Assembly (NCBI RefSeq): GCF_905475465.1
Contig: NC_062235.1
Coordinates: 1,126,001-1,190,000, forward strand
Reading direction: 5' to 3'
DNA: 64,000 bases
Origin: Pieris napi
Lineage: Eukaryota; Arthropoda; Insecta; Lepidoptera; Pieridae
The position numbers were made by a program, and so were the translations under genes. The notes below the pieces were generated by a model. The model saw only the letters and a list, made by a program, of their open reading frames with translations, was not told the DNA's origin and ran no database searches. Below, in pieces: positions 11,205-20,604 of the stretch; position 1 is the first letter of the stretch, and every line of letters starts with the position of its first letter.

Positions 11205-11590
11205 TCAATTTCACCTCCTAACGTAACCATCAGGCACCCTGAGGCCTAGGCACTGCTGGATTTCCCACTGGATTTTAGCAGCAGATTGGCCCACTGAGAG
11301 TTCGTTGAAGCCCACAGAACCTGTTATGATTAAAGTGTTTTAGGCATATTTGCATCATCTGTTAAGTATGCTACTCTCTCTTCAATCGGCAGCTCATGTC
11401 TGAGTGTCGTGGTCAGCAAGGAAGAATCTGAAGCAGACAATCTGTTTTCCCGGGCTTCTATCCAGCGAATCTCTTGTGACAGTGTTTAGTTTTGAGGCCG
11501 ATGAGTCTTCGTCTTCTGTGTTACAAACCACGATCAATTTCTTCGAGTTCTCATCGCCTCTGCGCATAAATTAAGTTAAGCATATTCTGA
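11205..11590 (-). pseudogene. Degenerate coding remnant, probably transposon-derived
   Basis: On the minus strand, protein-like segments appear in shifting frames: RRGDENSKKLIVVCNTEDED near 11570-11510, then LRHELPIEERVAYLTDDAN, then GSVGFNELSVGQSAAKIQWE ending in a stop at 11211. The first resembles the C-terminal tail of RTE-like reverse transcriptases (compare NENLEKLIVIGNTE at about 56155). The last two are unrecognised. Frame breaks and lack of a start or splice structure argue for a dead element. Confidence 0.4.
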
Positions 11591-11731
11591 CGTAAGAGTA
11601 GTGGACCAAATCCAACGATCTTATTACCGGTCTTCGGTGAGTTTTTACACGAACTTCAACAATATTCAGGTAAAGTGGCGTCAGCCGTCTATTTAGAATT
11701 GGTAATTGCATATTAATAAATTTCAGTTTCG

Positions 11732-11738
11732 TATAAAA
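11732..11738 (+). promoter_or_regulatory. TATA box of the Ala-rich protein gene
   Basis: gTATAAAAgtgc, 81 bp upstream of the ATG at 11813. Transcription would begin near 11760. Confidence 0.6.
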
Positions 11739-11812
11739 GTGCATGTTAGTTTTTACAAGGTATATTCACGTCTGTACGACTACAACAAGAGGTTTTGTAC
11801 CACCAACACAAA

Positions 11813-12821
11813 ATGTCCAAACTAATGGTAAGGAATCATATCGAGCTGTGCCAATGGAACTGGGCAAGACTTAATTGTTATTTCTTTGCAGGTTCTGTTT
11901 GTTCTCTCCATGGTGTATGGAGTACTAGGAAAAGGTTAGCTAACTTTGAATAGTTTTCTTATCATAATATTATGGTAGCTATTCTAATTCTAATTTAAAT
12001 TTACAGCTGTATTAAAAAACAAACCTGTTGCGGACTCAAAATCTGAGCAAACTGGCTACTTCTCACCTGCAATCTTATCAGCACCAGTTCATGGTGGTAT
12101 TGCTCTGGATCTTGGAGGAGGTGGTCTCGGTGGACTCGCTATTGGTCAAGCGGGTGTTGGTGGAGTAGCTCTTGGCTCTCTCGGTGGTCTGGGAGCCGGA
12201 TCAACAGCATCATTAAACAGCGCCGGAGCAGCAGGCGCTTCACAACTTAGCGCTATCCAGAATGCTCAAGCTGTTCAAGCAGCTCAGATTGGAAACGCCG
12301 CTGCTGCAGGTATCCAGAATGCGCGCGCTACAGAAGTTGCTGCTAGAGCAGGACAGGCTAACGCCATTCAAAATGCCCAGGCTTTGAATGCAGCCCGCAT
12401 TGCTAACATACAAAGAGCCCAAGCCGCTGCTTTAGAGAACGCCAGAGCGGCTGAGGCAGCAAGACGAGCTGCCGCTGCCAGCGCCGTGGAATTGTCTAGA
12501 GCCGTTGAAGCTGAACGCATTGCAAATGCAGCTCGTTTACAAGCCGTCGCCTATGCAAACTCACGTGCCATAGAAGCCGCTAGCATCGCAAACGCCGCAA
12601 GAGCTCAGGCAGCTGCCGTGGCGAGCAGTGCAGCTCAGGCTCAAGCAGTTGCTGATACAGTTGCAAGACAGGACAGTCTGTTGCTGATTGACAATAATGG
12701 ACTTGGTGCTGTTGCTGGCACAGTTGGTGGTAATGCGATTGTTGCTGCTGGCCCAATTGAAGTTACTGGTACCGCGTACGGTGGTTACGGACATGGCTAT
12801 GGACACGGCTATGGACATTAA
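11813..12821 (+). CDS. Secreted Ala-rich protein with GYGH tail, unknown function
   Basis: Three exons: 11813-11827 (MSKLM), 11892-11934 and 12007-12821, giving 290 residues. Donors are ATG|GTAAGG and AAAG|GTTAGC; acceptors are ctttgcag and atttacag. The first intron splits the signal peptide (MSKLM/VLFVLSMVYGVLG) after five codons, an arrangement very common in insect cuticular-protein genes. The mature protein has a Gly/Leu-rich block (residues about 55-85), then about 130 residues of imperfect Ala-rich repeats with recurring AIQNAQA, NARAxEAA and RIANAARAQAA units that should form long amphipathic helices, a Gly/Val block, and a C-terminal YGGYGHGYGHGYGH. There is no chitin-binding RR consensus, so I call it a structural secreted protein, perhaps cuticle or silk/eggshell-like, without assigning a family. 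AATAAA follows at 12892-12897. It is not related to CSPs. Confidence 0.85.
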
Positions 12822-13194
12822 AGAAACCATGAGACGTCATTTGTTCTGATGATGTAGTTAAATCTCTATATCATTTACAGAAATTAGCTGAAATAAAAAA
12901 TACTTAATTACTGTGTAAATATAAAATAGTTAATCGTATGTGGTAATTGTTTTATTTAATTAATAACTTAAATCAAAGCGATAGGAATGGAAAGTATTAC
13001 AAAAATGATTCAATATTTTTTGCTAACTATTTTAATGCAGCTATAAATGCGAAAGTGTATTGAGAATATGTTTCTTCGATTGTAAATATATGAAAAATCT
13101 TACAGATATATATTTTGCTATGGCAATATATCGTATAATTGAACAATAGTACTTATAAGCATGTAATACTCAGATTAAATTTAAACTATGGAGC

Positions 13195-13405
13195 ATAAAA
13201 CCGTTTGTCGAAAACGGCGGAAGAGTCATCTAATGTTAAGTGATACCCATGGACACTCTCAGAAGGCTTGCAAGTGCGTTAGCGGCTTTTAAGAATTGGT
13301 ACGCTCCTTTCTTGGACCTTACGTCGAATTGGTTTGTAAATACTTCAGTGGGCAGGTTCCACACATTGGTGGTGCGCACAAACTGCCTTAAAAATGGTCA
13401 GTTGC
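13195..13405 (-). repeat. LINE 3' fragment (family B)
   Basis: Reverse-oriented: ctaatgttaagtgatacccatggacactctcagaaggcttgc .. gcggcttttaagaattggtacgctcctttctt .. gtcgaattggtttgtaaatacttcagtgggcaggttccaca. Truncated copy. Confidence 0.7.
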
Positions 13406-14424
13406 TGAGTTGATCAATATGTCGTCATAAAAAATATAACGATAAAATGTGTTATAATATATTTAACGAATTCTCTCATTATCTTAAAAAATCGCCGACA
13501 GTCAATATCATCTTTTGTTTATCTTCTTCGACACATTCTTAATTTCTGATGGTCGTATTGTCCAGGTTTCAGCGCTATTAAGGAAAATAGGAATCTTTTC
13601 TTTATATAACATTAGAATAAACAGTTAAACTACAAGATTATTTATTTGTATTAAAAGGACTAAATCTAATAATAAAATAATTTAAATTTGGTTATCCAGA
13701 TCCATGGACGGAGGAATTATTGCTTGATACAAACAAATACACATTGAATAGTAACCCTGTCCGGTTTTGACTTTTGGTGTCGATTAAAAGCCAGAGCTTT
13801 TAAACATCCTTCGCCAGCGTGTAGGTACGTAAAGCGAAAGTATGCTTTGTCTTGGTACCCAGGACAGGTTTAGAGAAATTGTGAACACCGAGAAACAACC
13901 ATAACGATTTTGTGCGTCATTCGGAACACTTTCTTCGGTAAGTACGGGAATCAATTTAAACTTGTTTTATAATTATTATCTGTATACTTTAATATATTGT
14001 AAGTTTGCGGCTTTATTATTTGATTAACAACAAAAGTAAGTTAATATTTATATAGATTTTATTTTCATTGATAAATTTAATTTAATATATTAACACTATT
14101 TATGGATTTTAATTGAGTTTAATCATACATATTTTACAATTATCCTGCTAGATGCTAACATAATAAAATTGTAATTATAATATTTTTTTTGTTATTGTTT
14201 CAATCACGCGCACGAACTTGTCAGATACTTTTGTTAGTGACTTTATAATTTTGTGTTTATTTTTTTTTATATGTCAGACTTGTTACTTTCGTAACTCACG
14301 TAAAATTTTAGTCTACTATTTATTAATAAAACTAATGCATTTATTTTATTAATCTATTTTAATTTAAAGGCAAAATAAATAATCTAAATAAAAATATCTA
14401 TTTAGCATTAATATATTTAAATAC
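13406..14424. other. AT-rich intergenic region upstream of CSP-3
   Basis: No gene. A good donor sequence (TTCTTCG|GTAAGTA) ends a possible non-coding first exon of CSP-3 at 13937, but no convincing TATA box precedes it. The remainder is AT-rich sequence. Confidence 0.3.
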
Positions 14425-14880
14425 TAGCTGCCACCGCGAACTTCGTTTCTCCTTAATGTGATTTAACTTAGCCTACCTTTTTAGTACATACCAACATGGA
14501 ACATTTTGCTATGCTACCCCAGAGACTGTTCGGTTTTCCGGAATGAAAACTTTTAGGTTTTTCTGTGAATTTTTCTCTGTATAAACCTCAGACTTCAAGT
14601 CATAAGTTATTAATTAACAAAACAAAAATAGGTATTGATCGTAGAGGGGTGAAAACAAAGGGTTGTATGTATTTTTGTATGCTGTATCATTAAACAAACT
14701 ATGTAAAAAATAAAAATTTAGGGGTTGACGACCCTTAACCTTTAGGGGTTTGAAAGATAGATAGTAGCCGATTCTCAGACTTACTGAGATGAACACAAAA
14801 AAAATTTATAAGAATTGGTCGAGCAGTTTCGGAGGATTATGGGAACGAACATTGTGACACGAGAATTTTATATATTAGAT
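14425..14880 (+). repeat. Interspersed repeat, family A, abutting CSP-3
   Basis: Complete-looking copy: tagctgccaccgcgaacttcg start, gatcgtagaggggtgaaaa middle, tcgagcagtttcggaggatta and acattgtgacacgagaattttatatatta end. It ends about 10 bp before the splice acceptor (tttacattttcag) that precedes the CSP-3 start codon. Confidence 0.75.
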
Positions 14881-14898
14881 TTACATTTTCAGGTCATC

Positions 14899-16426
14899 AT
14901 GAGATTCTGGTTGCTAGCAACATGTGTGCTGACGGTGGTGGTCTCCTCATTCTCTCAACAACAACCTTATAACCGATATGATAATTTCAATGCGGATTCA
15001 ATCATTCAAAACGAAAGGATCCTATTGGCATACTACAAGTGTGTGATGGAGAAGGGACCGTGTACTAAGGACGGAAAGAATTTTAAACGTAAGTCTTGTG
15101 ATATCACATATTGGCTTTTATATTTTGGTAGGCGCGTTTAAGTTTATATATAAAAAACTTCGTTGATATACGTACTTCCTCGCTTATCATCGATATTTAA
15201 AAAAACAAGCGAAATGTCATAAATAATGTATGTGTTGTTTATATTCATTTAATTAGTCTTATTTAAATGTGTAGTACTATCGTAAATCAAAGGCTATCGT
15301 AGGCCCATAGCTTTAACCAACTTTTAAAAAAATATTTTTGAAGTTATAGGTACTTCTTTTGGCGCGTTAGGGGAAAATTATGAGAGTAAATTTTTACGAT
15401 GCGCGCACACCGTCACAAAAACCGACACCCTGAAGTTAGCTATAGTCAACATTTTAGTTTTATTGTGATATTTATATAAAATGTATTTAACTAGATAATG
15501 CGTTATAGTATAATGTATTAAACACATTATTTCTATCGTTAGTGTCGTTTTTTCTTCAAACTTAGAATTTGGAAAAGATTTTTATTTTGTTACGCTAAAG
15601 AAGTATAACTTCTAACGGGTGTACATAAGTACACACAAGTTTTTTATTTATTTTACAAAATGTACATAAGTACACACACGTTTTTTTTATTTTACAAGGT
15701 ACTTGTTAGTTGGCACACTCATAATAATAAAAATAATGTACCTAATTGTATGTAAAACAAAAAGTCAAATCTTTATATAGGCATTAAAATAGCCTTCAAA
15801 AGTTCTCTTATAGTATAGTTAGATAATCTTCTACATTATCTATGATAGAGAAGATATCGTTCAAAGTCCATTTGCGATCTGCTTTCTCTGTATTCAATTC
15901 TTGACTTTCACCAGCCTTTTTATTTGTGTCTAAAAGAAAGCGATTTTTTATCTTTTAAAGAGAAATACTTAAGTAACATTGTATTCATACAACGATATAA
16001 TTTGTATTATGCATAACTTTTTCTCATTGCCCAGTTACCTATTAAATTAAAATTATTAAAATTAAAATTAAAATTATTTTCTATTAATTTAGTTAATATC
16101 ACACACAGTTAACGGCTAATGCGATAGTGTACATTTCTTATGGGTGTTAGTTTTTTAGTACTATAAATTTATTAATATAATATTATTAAAGTACTAAAAC
16201 AATTCAATTTAATTCACAATTTCTCATCATTATTACAGGAGTTCTACCTGAGACGATCCAAACAGCCTGCGGAAGGTGTTCCCAAAAACAGAAGGCGGTT
16301 GTGAGAAAAATGCTTCTCGGTATACAGTCAAAGAGTGAAATTCGATTCACCGAGTTATTAGACAAGTACGACCCAACCGCGATAAACAGAGAGGCTCTCT
16401 ACAACTTCTTAGTTACTGGGAATTAG
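14899..16426 (+). CDS. CSP: CSP-3: chemosensory protein
   Basis: Exon 1 14899-15088, exon 2 16239-16426, giving 125 residues. The donor is AAAC|GTAAGT and the acceptor tattacag|GA, phase 1. The ATG follows a tttcag acceptor at 14892, so the longer in-frame ATG at 14815 lies inside the upstream transposon and is not the start. Signal peptide of about 19 residues (MRFWLLATCVLTVVVSSFS), then QQQPYNRYDNF, ERILLAYYKC, CVMEKGPC, 18 residues, CGRC, and LLDKYDPTAI near the C-terminus. All four cysteines are present; the helix-5 tryptophan is replaced by Phe (IRFTELLDKYDP). AATAAA at 16620-16625. Confidence 0.92.
15590..15720. repeat. Short tandem-like repeat in the CSP-3 intron
   Basis: gtgtacataagtacacacaagttttttatttattttacaaaa is followed at 15660 by a second, near-identical copy of about 40 bp. 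Each copy contains the palindromic tgtacataagtaca core. It shares the aagaagtataacttct flank style of family H. Confidence 0.45.
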
Positions 16427-16626
16427 AAGAAATAACAATTGTGTAAACTTTACTTTAACAATGAACAATGGATTTGTAGTCGAAGTCATGGTCTGTACCT
16501 TAGATACCCTAGAATATAATCTCGAAGGGTCATAAATATGATGGTAGAAAAATTAAATTAATGTAGAATTAATTCTATTTATTGTAACAAGTTCTAGCTT
16601 CCTACCGAAATTTTATTTTAATAAAC

Positions 16627-17432
16627 AATTAATTATAAATCCATAGTGGCCTGTCGCTAACAGATAATCACTACTCATTATATATACAGTGTAATCTCTA
16701 TATAGGGACGATAAAGGAAGTGTCTCACGTTTTAGAGATGTACATTACTTGTGGACAAGGACAAGGACAAATCGATTAAAGCCCAGTAATTTCGATAGGA
16801 ATTTTAGATTACTATATATAGAGCAATTCTTAAATCAATTTTGTTAAAATGCTCAAACATTAATGCATTTATCTAGTTTGTATTGTAAGCCAAATGTATG
16901 TACTGTTTTGATATTGTTATTGTATACGTGATCATCAAAATAATAACCGAGCAAAAAATTCTGAATGTGTGATTATCCAAAAAGTGTTGAAAGTAACTTT
17001 AATGATTGCCAACCCTTTTAAGACGATTATTCATTAATGGACACTTAAAAGTTAAAACGATCCTGATTAATATTCCCAATATCAATAAAGTTGTGGACAG
17101 GAATCACGTTTAAAATCGGGATAGCAATCGCTACTGAAGATTAAAAATCACCTATACTCAAGATAATATAAATGTATACAATATAACAACGATTCTTGAA
17201 ACAGTGCATTATTTACTTCCTTGTAAGCCTTAGTTAAGTATTTAATGAATAAACATGTCACATTATGGAGTTGTGTATTTTTCCATTATCTACTATGTAG
17301 ATGATCGCTCTTAGAACAAGGCTAATCTATAATTTGCGTTGACCACAAAGCACCGAGGTCTTAAACTGGATTACTGACGCATCATTATTAATATTCTAAT
17401 AGCATTTTCTTAGTATTTAAACAAATGACTAG
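16627..17432. other. Intergenic region between CSP-3 and CSP-4
   Basis: No gene seen; AT-rich with no recognised repeat. Confidence 0.4.
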
Positions 17433-17439
17433 TATAAAA
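17433..17439 (+). promoter_or_regulatory. TATA box of CSP-4
   Basis: agTATAAAAcac, 55 bp before the ATG and with no acceptor sequence at the ATG, so CSP-4 appears to have a short unspliced leader. Confidence 0.65.
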
Positions 17440-17493
17440 CACATATAAGATCGCTCACGCAAAGATCAAGATCAGATTGTAAACACTACAAAT

Positions 17494-20400
17494 ATGAAAC
17501 TAATCGTGCTATTTTGTTTCTTTATGTTTGCCTATGCGCAGGACAAATATGACAGTATCGATATTGATATCTCAGAAGTTTTAGATAATGATAGGCTATT
17601 ACTGGCTTACTCTAAATGTTTGATAAACAAAGGGCCATGTACTGCCGAAATAAAGCGAGTGAAGGGTAAGTATTATTATTTCTTAACCTTATCCTATCCT
17701 GATCAATCGTGACTTGTGTAATTCTTGTGTTTCCTTTTCCTTTGTATTGCATCACTATTCGCTATTCATGAATCTGTAAGATTAGCTTTTATGTTTTTAG
17801 TTTGTTATTATTATTTATTTTTGTATTACTTTAGATTAAGGTTCTTTATTTTTTTTATATAACATTTGGTTCTGCACTTCTTGCACTTATCATGTTTCCT
17901 TTTTTAGTTTTTCTCTTATTAGGGTTGCCTGGAAGAGATCGCTTATTTGCGATAAGGCCGCCCGTTGCATCCCTTATAATTTTTATGTATTGTTTTATTC
18001 GTGTTTCTTTTATTTTTATTGTAACAAAGTGTGAATAAATAAATAAAAATAAATAAATTATTTATTAACTTAGTGAAAACAAAAACATCCTTACTGCAGT
18101 AACAAAATAACCTTAACTACTTTTATCAGCTAAAGCCCGACGGAAGGTTTCGTAGGAAACCCAACCTTGAGAGTGATATTCCTGAGCTTTGTTCCATATA
18201 GAGTCAAATGACTCGTCAGTAAATTCTTCTCCAATATTTTCAAATACCCTTCTTATGGTTTTCGCGTCTCTTTTTTCGAACATATCACGATGGCTCACTC
18301 CATACAATGTCAAGATACTTGGAGATAAACAGGACTTGGCGTCAGATTCTTGAGGGAGATTCATACGGTCGGCTCTGCATAACCCGTCAGGCGTTATTGG
18401 GTAGTCCTTGTCGAAATACCTACCAGATGGTACACCAGCCATATATTTTTGTGTGTTTTCTACATTTTCTTTACACATTTCAGAATAGGTCGTGCGATAA
18501 TCGATACTTTCTTCAGGGATATCGCTGATTTTTGGAAGCTCGAGTACAGGCTCTCTATAATTCAGCATATGAATAAACTTTTCATATTCTATTCTTGATT
18601 CATCTAATATATTCCATATAGACATTAAAGGTTCCAGAAGTTTCTCGTTAAATCTTATATATTTTGATTTACATGTGTCATAGATGATATCCTTTGGCAA
18701 CCATCCTGTTTTTTGAGCATCCAAATACTTTAATTCCAAGTAAAATTTCGGGAAAAACGCTCCATCGAAGCGCTTAGACATGCACTTTCGCAAAGTATTC
18801 AGATGCGCTAGGCATTCTTTGAAGAATTTTCGGTCCGGATTCAGTTCCAATGTCAGGCATTCGGGCACCCCGATTCCGTCTAAAGGGTCAACTTTGCCAA
18901 ACGCAAACCCTTCTGGTACACAACCAATATTATTATTTGGTTCTTGAGTTTCTCCTATCCTTGCAGTATTTTTATAATTAAACCTAGCTTGCAGAAAATG
19001 TATCGGTGTTCTTAAATTATTTCCAACATATATTCTATCATCAGTTAAACAACATTTCATTCGTTTGCTCGATGAATCTATATTTGTTTTCTTTCCGAAA
19101 GTTTGATTCGCGTTAAATGAGCAGTAATTACGTTGAGTTCGAAGTCCACATCTCTTTGAACGTGGGACTTGATCTTCTATAGATTGTGTCGGAAATATTA
19201 CCTCATAAGCACTTAGGGTTGGCGGATACTTATATCCCATTGTTGTCCCATATATATTCATGCCTTCAGGTAGATTTCCTTTCGGATCTGGCACTTTTCC
19301 TACTTCTTTTTTCCAGTATGAGTGGCATTGTGTACTTTTAAAGTCGTCAACCAACGTTTGATGTTTGGTTTTCATAGGGGGATTAATTAGATCCGCCGAT
19401 TCAGTGAACATTCCAGCATTTCGCATATCACGGTAATTTAACATTTGCCGTGGACCATAGGACCTTTCAGGTCTAATAGTGTCATGTAACAGAGCATCAG
19501 CGTGATCTTGAAGCTGATAGCATGGAAGAATATTAGGAATTGACGCATCGTCTAAATATGGTAGACCAGCAGCACATATTTTTTTATCACGCTCAATAAA
19601 CATGTTGATATTTCCTTTCCCACCACTTGTTCTGTTACTTGAGTCTCTTGACATGTTTTGTATTGCATATATTTCGTTTGTTGTAATATTAAATATATTG
19701 AACTGGCACCAGCGATAAATAAATATCGATATTAAACGTTCGCCTAGAATTACACAATACTGTATGTTTATTGATTCTTATGATTATGTCACTTTTAGAA
19801 AAACATTTTACTAGCTTATCTTACCAGTTCGTATGGAGTTCGGAACTTTTTTGTATGACGAAATATAGTCTGTAGAACATTCACGAGTACATTTGCTTAT
19901 AACTTTAATATAAATCATTGATAGTGAGAATATTTACATATATTAGATATATAAAAATTAGTTTGTCTCGCTAAAACTGGGGCATTGCTGGACTGATTTG
20001 GCTTGAAATATTTGTTGTAGTTTAGGGAAGGTTGAAACGGGAATCATGTAAAATATATCATAAGAATACAATGTTTTGCTGTATATTATAGATAGAAGAT
20101 TGATTTGTTAATGTTGTTGAGGTTTTTATTGACTATTACTGTTTATATTACCTTTAATTTGTAATTAAAGTCCTAAACCGATTTTGTTGATTTTTTGTGT
20201 GTTCAAGTGGATTCGAGAATCGATTAGATTTACAATCAGTTTTTTTTTATATTTAAGATCTGTGGACAGGACAACGTCTGTCGGGTCTGCTAGTAGAATA
20301 TAATCCTTTAATTATCCTTACAGATAAAATTCCTGAAATATTAGAAACAAACTGTGCCAAGTGTACGGACCGGCAGAAGCAACTAGGAAAATCTTTAATT

Positions 20401-20502
20401 AAAGAAGTGAGAGCGAAGCATCCAAACATTTGGAAAGACATGGTATCGTACTACGATCCTCAAGGAAAGTATCAAAAAGCATTCCAAGAATTTCTTAACT
20501 AA
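17494..20502 (+). CDS. CSP: CSP-4: chemosensory protein with a nested gene in its intron
   Basis: Exon 1 17494-17665, exon 2 20324-20502, giving 116 residues. The donor is AAGG|GTAAGT and the acceptor tccttacag|AT, phase 1. Signal peptide of 15 residues (MKLIVLFCFFMFAYA), then QDKYDSIDIDI, NDRLLLAYSKC, CLINKGPC, 18 residues, CAKC, HPNIWKDMVSYYDPQGKY and a stop. All family landmarks are present, including the helix-5 Trp. The 2658-bp intron is the longest among the CSPs here and contains a complete gene on the other strand (18113-19654). ATTAAA follows at 20535-20540. Confidence 0.92.
17925..18060 (+). repeat. Retroelement 3' end (family F)
   Basis: gggttgcctggaagagatcgc..gcgataaggccgcccgttgc, then a T-rich stretch ending gtgtgaataaataaataaaaataaataaat. 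Other copies: 46240-46370 (+), 51065-51230 (-) and 61740-61920 (-). Confidence 0.6.
18113..19654 (-). CDS. EFHB: EFHB-like protein (CFAP21), copy A, nested in the CSP-4 intron
   Basis: Single uninterrupted frame of 513 residues. EFHB is an axonemal protein: a microtubule inner protein of ciliary and flagellar doublets, with calcium-binding-type folds. Landmarks in order: N-terminal RTSGGKGN and MFIERDKKICAAGLP (about residues 8-32), NPPMKTKHQTLVDDF (about 91-105), VPDPKGNLPEGMNIYGTTMG (about 121-140), VPEGFAFGKVDPLDG in the middle, a degenerate EF-hand region (FYLELKYLDAQKTGWLPKD), and a C-terminal module (FTDESFDSIWNKAQEYHSQG). The first methionine aligns with that of copy B at 20605-22182. 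The EF loops lack several acidic ligands, so calcium binding is doubtful. It lacks introns and sits wholly inside a CSP intron on the opposite strand, which suggests a retroposed or duplicated origin. Expression in testis is likely from the family's role. Confidence 0.85.
   Translation of the reverse strand: MSRDSSNRTSGGKGNINMFIERDKKICAAGLPYLDDASIPNILPCYQLQDHADALLHDTIRPERSYGPRQMLNYRDMRNAGMFTESADLINPPMKTKHQTLVDDFKSTQCHSYWKKEVGKVPDPKGNLPEGMNIYGTTMGYKYPPTLSAYEVIFPTQSIEDQVPRSKRCGLRTQRNYCSFNANQTFGKKTNIDSSSKRMKCCLTDDRIYVGNNLRTPIHFLQARFNYKNTARIGETQEPNNNIGCVPEGFAFGKVDPLDGIGVPECLTLELNPDRKFFKECLAHLNTLRKCMSKRFDGAFFPKFYLELKYLDAQKTGWLPKDIIYDTCKSKYIRFNEKLLEPLMSIWNILDESRIEYEKFIHMLNYREPVLELPKISDIPEESIDYRTTYSEMCKENVENTQKYMAGVPSGRYFDKDYPITPDGLCRADRMNLPQESDAKSCLSPSILTLYGVSHRDMFEKRDAKTIRRVFENIGEEFTDESFDSIWNKAQEYHSQGWVSYETFRRALADKSS
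19950..20300 (-). repeat. Interspersed repeat related to family A, next to CSP-4 exon 2
   Basis: On the minus strand it would begin ctagcagacccgacagacgttgtcctgtcc; near its other end is gtttgtctcgctaaaactgggg. It ends about 23 bp before the CSP-4 exon 2, so the branch-point region is almost within the repeat. Confidence 0.55.
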
Positions 20503-20604
20503 ATATTTTATACACAAAAGTATAACAAGGTGATATTAAAGTATGTTACAGTAACAAAGCATTTTATTTACTACCCATAAGTTTTTAACCTGATTCTCCC
20601 CAAT

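Noticed and set aside
12561..12830. Minus-strand Ser/Asn-rich open frame
   Set aside because: Antisense of the Ala-rich repeat exon; Ala codons read backwards give Ser/Cys/Asn-rich frames.
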